Assembly (NCBI GenBank): GCA_944327085.1
Contig: CALVGG010000006.1
Location: 49,342 to 113,341, forward strand
Direction: 5' to 3'
Origin: an uncultured Elusimicrobiales bacterium
Lineage (GTDB): Bacteria; Elusimicrobiota; Elusimicrobia; Elusimicrobiales; Elusimicrobiaceae
Length of the DNA: 64,000 nucleotides
In this document: piece after piece, positions 60,470 to 64,000 of the stretch
How the letters are laid out: each line of letters opens with the position of its first letter
Position numbering within the stretch: the first letter of the stretch is position 1
Notes under the pieces: model-generated
Seen by the model: only the letters and a program-made list of their open reading frames with translations
Told to the model about the DNA's origin: nothing
Database searches by the model: none
Program-made: the position numbers and the translations under genes

Positions 60470-61987
60470 TTACTTTTTTTTCTTTCGGCCAAACAGTTTG
60501 GAAAACGCCTTTTTTACCAAGTTTTTTAAGCCCTTTTTTGCGCCTTCTTTTTTGTTTTGCCGGGCGGCTATGTCACGCTGTTTTTTAAGGGCCCGTTTGG
60601 AAGCCCCCACCCGAGTAATACGGTGTCCGCCAAAATTATTTTTAGGCTGGGCCTGGTGTGAGGCGGCAGGCTGGCGGCGGGGTTTGCGCGGGGTTTGCTT
60701 TTTGGCGGAAGGGACTACCAAAGTGTCAGTCGCCAAAATAACACGCGGTTTGTAATTTTCCTGCCGGGCAGAGCGTTTTTCCTCCCGTTCTTCTTCCCGG
60801 CGGTGGCCGCCCGATGTGCGCCCGCGGCTGCGGCCGCGTCCTTCTTCCTGCGCTACAAATTTGGGGGCAGGCAGCGGTTCTATGGTCTTTTCCACCAGTT
60901 TAACGGGGGTAGAAAATTGGGCAACTTCGCTAATTTCACGCCATTTGTCTTCATCGCCCGCTATAAAGGAAACCGCACACCCCACCGAACCCGCACGCCC
61001 CGTGCGGCCAATGCGGTGGATGTAATCTTCCGGGCATTGGGGCAAATCGTAATTAATTACGTGGCCGATGTGGGGCACGTCTATACCGCGGGCGGCCACG
61101 TCCGTAGCCACCAAAACGGGGAGCATCCCGTCGCGGAAAGAATCCATCACCTGTTGGCGGCGGTTTTGGCGCAAATCCCCGTGCAGGGCATTGGCTTTGA
61201 TACCGTACATTTTAAGCTGTTTGGCCAAGCGGTCCGCCCCGTGTTTGGTGCGCACAAAAACCAAAATGGAACCTTTGCGGGTTTTTAACTCGTGAATAAG
61301 CTGGGGCAGTTTTTCCCGCACGCCCAGGCAAATAATTTCCTGGCTTACCAAATCCACCGTGGACGTAACAGAGCCTATCTGCACGCGCACCGGGTCCTTT
61401 AAATACTGGGCCGCCAGGGATACAATTTCCTTAGGCATTGTGGCGGAAAAAAGCAGGGTTTGTTTGCCGTTTTCTGGCAGAATATAGGCAATGGTTTGTA
61501 TATCATCCCGGAATCCCATATCCAGCATGCGGTCGGTCTCGTCCAATACAAAATAGCGCACGTCGCTCAAATCAATGGTTTTGCGCTTCATATGGTCAAT
61601 CACGCGGCCGGGGGTGGCGATAATAAAACGGGGGTGTTTTGCCAGTTTGGTTATTTGGCGGTCTATATTATCCCCGCCAATAACCAGCACGGAAGTAAAG
61701 CGCGGGTCTTTATCTACCAGTTCACGCAGGGCTTCATAGGTTTGCTGGGCCAGTTCCCGCGTGGGGGAAAGCACCAGCGCGCTGCCGCCTTCTTCTTTTT
61801 CCATACGGGTTAAAATAGGCAGTAAAAACGCAAAAGTTTTGCCGGTGCCCGTTTGGGCGGTGCCCAGCACGTCGCGCCCTTGCAGGGCGGGTTCAATGGC
61901 CTGCGCCTGAATGGGCGTAGGCGTGGTAATGCCCAAGCGGTGTAACGCTTTTTGTAAAAACTCGGGCAAGATGCTAAAGTCTTTCAT
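60470..61987 (-). CDS. DEAD-box-family RNA helicase (DETD variant), 505 aa
   Basis: Full helicase core: Q motif (GITTPTPIQAQAI), Walker A AQTGTGKT, PTRELA, Walker B FVLDETDRMLD (DETD in place of DEAD), SAT (LFSATMPKE), and HRIGRTGRAG. The C-terminal 130 residues are very basic (KRSARQENYKP, KKQTPRKPRR) and likely bind RNA. RhlE-like. AAGGAT before ATG. It lies 25 bases after the ABC-F gene, probably in one operon for ribosome-related functions. Confidence 0.9.
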   Translation of the reverse strand: MKDFSILPEFLQKALHRLGITTPTPIQAQAIEPALQGRDVLGTAQTGTGKTFAFLLPILTRMEKEEGGSALVLSPTRELAQQTYEALRELVDKDPRFTSVLVIGGDNIDRQITKLAKHPRFIIATPGRVIDHMKRKTIDLSDVRYFVLDETDRMLDMGFRDDIQTIAYILPENGKQTLLFSATMPKEIVSLAAQYLKDPVRVQIGSVTSTVDLVSQEIICLGVREKLPQLIHELKTRKGSILVFVRTKHGADRLAKQLKMYGIKANALHGDLRQNRRQQVMDSFRDGMLPVLVATDVAARGIDVPHIGHVINYDLPQCPEDYIHRIGRTGRAGSVGCAVSFIAGDEDKWREISEVAQFSTPVKLVEKTIEPLPAPKFVAQEEGRGRSRGRTSGGHRREEEREEKRSARQENYKPRVILATDTLVVPSAKKQTPRKPRRQPAASHQAQPKNNFGGHRITRVGASKRALKKQRDIAARQNKKEGAKKGLKNLVKKAFSKLFGRKKKK

Positions 61988-62012
61988 TGTATTAATAATC
62001 CTTATGTTTTGA

Positions 62013-63863
62013 CTAATCGGCGTGCAAAAGGGCTTGGCATTGTTCGTTTAAGGAAAGCCATTCTTCTTCACGCTTGTTCAGTTCGTCCGTCAGCAGGGCA
62101 AGCTCTATGCTGCCGTCTGCCGAATACTGTGCCACTAACTGTTGTTCCAGTTGGGCTTTGCGGGCGGATAATTTTTCTATTACTTTATCCAATTCCCGTA
62201 TTTGTTTTTTAAGCGGGGCCGCTTCCGCACGGCGTTTGGCCGCGTCTTTACGCTGGCGCTCTTTGCCGGATATTTTATCGCTGGCGGCGGTGGCCCCTTT
62301 GCTGCCGTTAAGCAGCTGGTTTTTGTAGTCTTCCAAATCACCGGTAAAGTTTTGGCAGGTGCCGCCGCGCACAATCCAAAGCGTATCACACGCCAGTTCT
62401 ATAACGTGCAAATCGTGCGTGATAAGCACCACGGCGCCCTGGTACTCGTTAAGGGCTTCCAACAGCGCCTGGCGGGATTGAATATCCAGGTGGTTGGTGG
62501 GTTCGTCCAAAATAAGCAGGTGTGGGGCGTCTTTAGTAATCAGTGCCAAAAGCAGGCGGGATTTCTCCCCCCCGGACAGTTTGCCAATTTCCGTATCGGA
62601 CTTGGCTTTATTTAACCCAAACGCCCCCAGCTGCGCGCGGATTTGCGTTTCGCTGGCGCCGGGCATTACTTCGGCCAGTTGCTCAAAGGGGGTTTTGTCC
62701 ACGTCCAATTCTTCCGTTTGGTGTTGGGAAAAATAGGCAATCTTCATTTTTTTGGCGGTAGTCATGCGCCCGCTCATCAGTAACAACCGGTGGGACAGCA
62801 CTTTTGCCAAGGTGGATTTACCGTTTCCGTTGGCCCCCAAAAGGGCAATGCGGTCATCCTGCTCTATACGCAGGTTTAAGTTGGAAAGAACCGGTTTCTC
62901 GTCATAGCCCGCCACGCCGTTTTCTATGGAAATTAAAGACTGGGTAAGCCGGGTGGGAGACGGAAACTGAAAGTGCACTTCCGGGTCTTTGGGGATAGGG
63001 GGTACCTCCCCCATTTTTTCAATCATCTTAATGCGGCTTTGCGCCTGCTTGGCCTTGGTGGCCTTATAGCGGAAGCGATCCACAAAAGACTGCAAATGCG
63101 CCACCACGCGCTCGTGCTTGGCGGCGGCCAGGCGTGCGCCTTCTATGGCGGCGGCGCGGGTGCGCTCAAACTGGTCATAATTGCCGTTATAAAGCTTTAA
63201 TTTGGCGTCTTCCACGTGGATGATTTTATCGCACAGCAGGTTTAAGATGTGCCGGTCATGGCTGATGATGAAAATGGTTTTATCCAAACGGCTTAAGTAG
63301 TTTTCCAGCCAGACGGAGGTTTCCAAATCCAGGTGGTTGGTGGGTTCGTCCAGCAGTAAACAGTTACTGGGGGCATATAAGGCGGCCGCCAAACAGGCGC
63401 GCACCTGCCACCCGCCGGAAAACTCTTTTAAAGGGCGGTTGAAATCTTCGTTCACAAACCCCAGCCCGCTTAAAATGGCGCTGGCACGCGCGGTGGCACT
63501 GTGCGCGCCTAAATTTTCCATACGTTCAAATACTTCGGCCAGGCGCTCGCCGGAAATGGACGGGTCCTGCGATTCTTTTTCCAAGGCGGTCAGTTCTTTA
63601 TCGGCCGCCAATACAAAAGGGAGGAGTTTTTGGGAAGGGTCCGCTATATCCTGCGCCACGGTAACAATTTGGGTGCCGCGGGAAATATCTATCTTTCCCC
63701 CATCGGGTGAAAATGCCCCCATAATCAGCTTAAAGAGGGTACTTTTTCCGCAGCCGTTTTGGCCCACCAGGCCCACTTTTTGCCCGTCTTGTATCATTAC
63801 GGAAGTATCTTCAAACAAAGCGCGCAGGCCAAAGTGGAAGGAAAGATTTTTGATGTCTATCAT
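62013..63863 (-). CDS. ABC-F family ATPase, 616 aa
   Basis: Two ABC domains without membrane segments. First: LVGQNGCGKSTLFK, EFSGGWQVR, LLLDEPTNHLDLET. Second: LLGANGNGKSTLAK, LSGGEKSRLLLA, LLILDEPTNHLDIQ. A linker lies between, and a coiled-coil tail with Glu/Arg/Lys ends the chain. Family members act on the ribosome (Uup/EttA/YheS-like) or give antibiotic protection; type cannot be told. ATG 63863 is used (MIDIKNLSF); the longer frame upstream has no support. No clear Shine-Dalgarno; TAAATA ends seven bases before the ATG. Confidence 0.9.
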   Translation of the reverse strand: MIDIKNLSFHFGLRALFEDTSVMIQDGQKVGLVGQNGCGKSTLFKLIMGAFSPDGGKIDISRGTQIVTVAQDIADPSQKLLPFVLAADKELTALEKESQDPSISGERLAEVFERMENLGAHSATARASAILSGLGFVNEDFNRPLKEFSGGWQVRACLAAALYAPSNCLLLDEPTNHLDLETSVWLENYLSRLDKTIFIISHDRHILNLLCDKIIHVEDAKLKLYNGNYDQFERTRAAAIEGARLAAAKHERVVAHLQSFVDRFRYKATKAKQAQSRIKMIEKMGEVPPIPKDPEVHFQFPSPTRLTQSLISIENGVAGYDEKPVLSNLNLRIEQDDRIALLGANGNGKSTLAKVLSHRLLLMSGRMTTAKKMKIAYFSQHQTEELDVDKTPFEQLAEVMPGASETQIRAQLGAFGLNKAKSDTEIGKLSGGEKSRLLLALITKDAPHLLILDEPTNHLDIQSRQALLEALNEYQGAVVLITHDLHVIELACDTLWIVRGGTCQNFTGDLEDYKNQLLNGSKGATAASDKISGKERQRKDAAKRRAEAAPLKKQIRELDKVIEKLSARKAQLEQQLVAQYSADGSIELALLTDELNKREEEWLSLNEQCQALLHAD

Positions 63864-63929
63864 AACGTAGTATTTATATTTTACTAAATTATAAGGAGTG
63901 TGGGCGGCACGCCCGGCGCTATAAACGAG

Positions 63930-63957
63930 AACGGCCCCCCTTTTGGGGAGGCCGTTT
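63930..63957. terminator. Hairpin between the ABC-F gene and the next gene
   Basis: ACGGCC then CCCC pairs with GGGG then GGCCGT around a TTTT loop, with T-rich 3' flank on the plus strand; could terminate a transcript coming from outside the window or fold in a leader. Confidence 0.5.
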
Positions 63958-63987
63958 CCTCTTTGCATAGTAAAGCAAGGAGGTCTC

Positions 63988-64000
63988 GTGAAAATTAATA
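63988..64000 (+). CDS. Start of a partial CDS cut by the window edge
   Basis: GTG 63988 follows a perfect AAGGAGG (63977-63983) with four bases between; the visible codons read MKIN. Only the ribosome site supports it. Confidence 0.35.

Noticed and set aside
1..64000. CRISPR array, rRNA operon or insertion sequence
   Set aside because: No regularly spaced repeat series, no 16S/23S motifs and no transposase were seen anywhere in the window.

Overview
The window looks like a chromosomal segment of a fermentative, anaerobic, Gram-negative-type bacterium, most likely a gut-associated member of Elusimicrobiota. This is an inference from gene content: pyruvate:ferredoxin oxidoreductase, the DapL route to diaminopimelate, several lone type IV pilin genes, a Firmicutes-type (class II) galT, lipoproteins, and a division cluster that runs smpB, tRNA-Leu, ftsQ, ftsA, ftsZ, pilT, cmk, plsC, rpsA. 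No rRNA gene is present to settle the taxonomy. Most genes are short-spaced and bracketed by clear GC-hairpin terminators.

Layout. 1-3994 is the right part of a prophage: baseplate and tail genes, a tail-collar fibre, then a lysis cassette (coiled-coil protein, GH24 endolysin, holin-like protein, membrane-anchored protein, 37-residue Cys-rich peptide). A palindrome-rich gap and a dinD gene lead to tRNA-Asn, whose 3' end faces the prophage and is the likely attachment site. 5277-15201 holds an MFS transporter, a dnaJ-osmC-osmC stress operon, a TrkH/KtrB potassium transporter, rimO, a phospholipase D-type lipoprotein, a SIS-domain protein, a GDSL esterase and cytidine deaminase. 15259-19914 is a Leloir galactose operon (mutarotase-like, galK, galE, galT). 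lexA follows with a tandem 12-bp repeat in its promoter, then two tandem secreted paralogues of unknown function, pyrimidine-nucleoside phosphorylase with a metallo-beta-lactamase-fold lipoprotein, and a 1711-residue protein made of about twelve PAS domains and one GAF domain with no output domain.

31395-33267 carries two unusual secreted Cys-containing proteins; the first is interrupted by an in-frame UGA. 33359-41320 holds a pilin, dapF-dapL, a nitroreductase, a GT9 glycosyltransferase, a DUF362 lipoprotein and an AT-rich LtaS-like sulfatase. 41582-45151 is the pyruvate:ferredoxin oxidoreductase. After it come a pilin, a Gfo/Idh/MocA oxidoreductase with an ankyrin protein, a membrane protein with a HEFAH motif, queH, and the large leftward block from smpB to rpsA. 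nadB, a strongly promoted 33-residue peptide gene with a structured 3' region, two divergent pilins, a DEAD-box-type helicase and an ABC-F ATPase close the window.

Genes that work together: galactose is taken through galactose-1-phosphate to UDP-glucose and glucose-1-phosphate by the gal operon, and pyruvate from glycolysis is oxidised by PFOR. DapL and DapF make meso-diaminopimelate for peptidoglycan, which FtsQ/A/Z use at the septum. PilT would power retraction of pili built from the scattered pilins. The most unusual items are the 33-residue peptide locus, the UGA-split secreted gene, the output-less PAS array, the tandem secreted family, and a recurring promoter layout in which the -10 box ends only 6-9 bases before the ATG, which suggests leaderless mRNAs.
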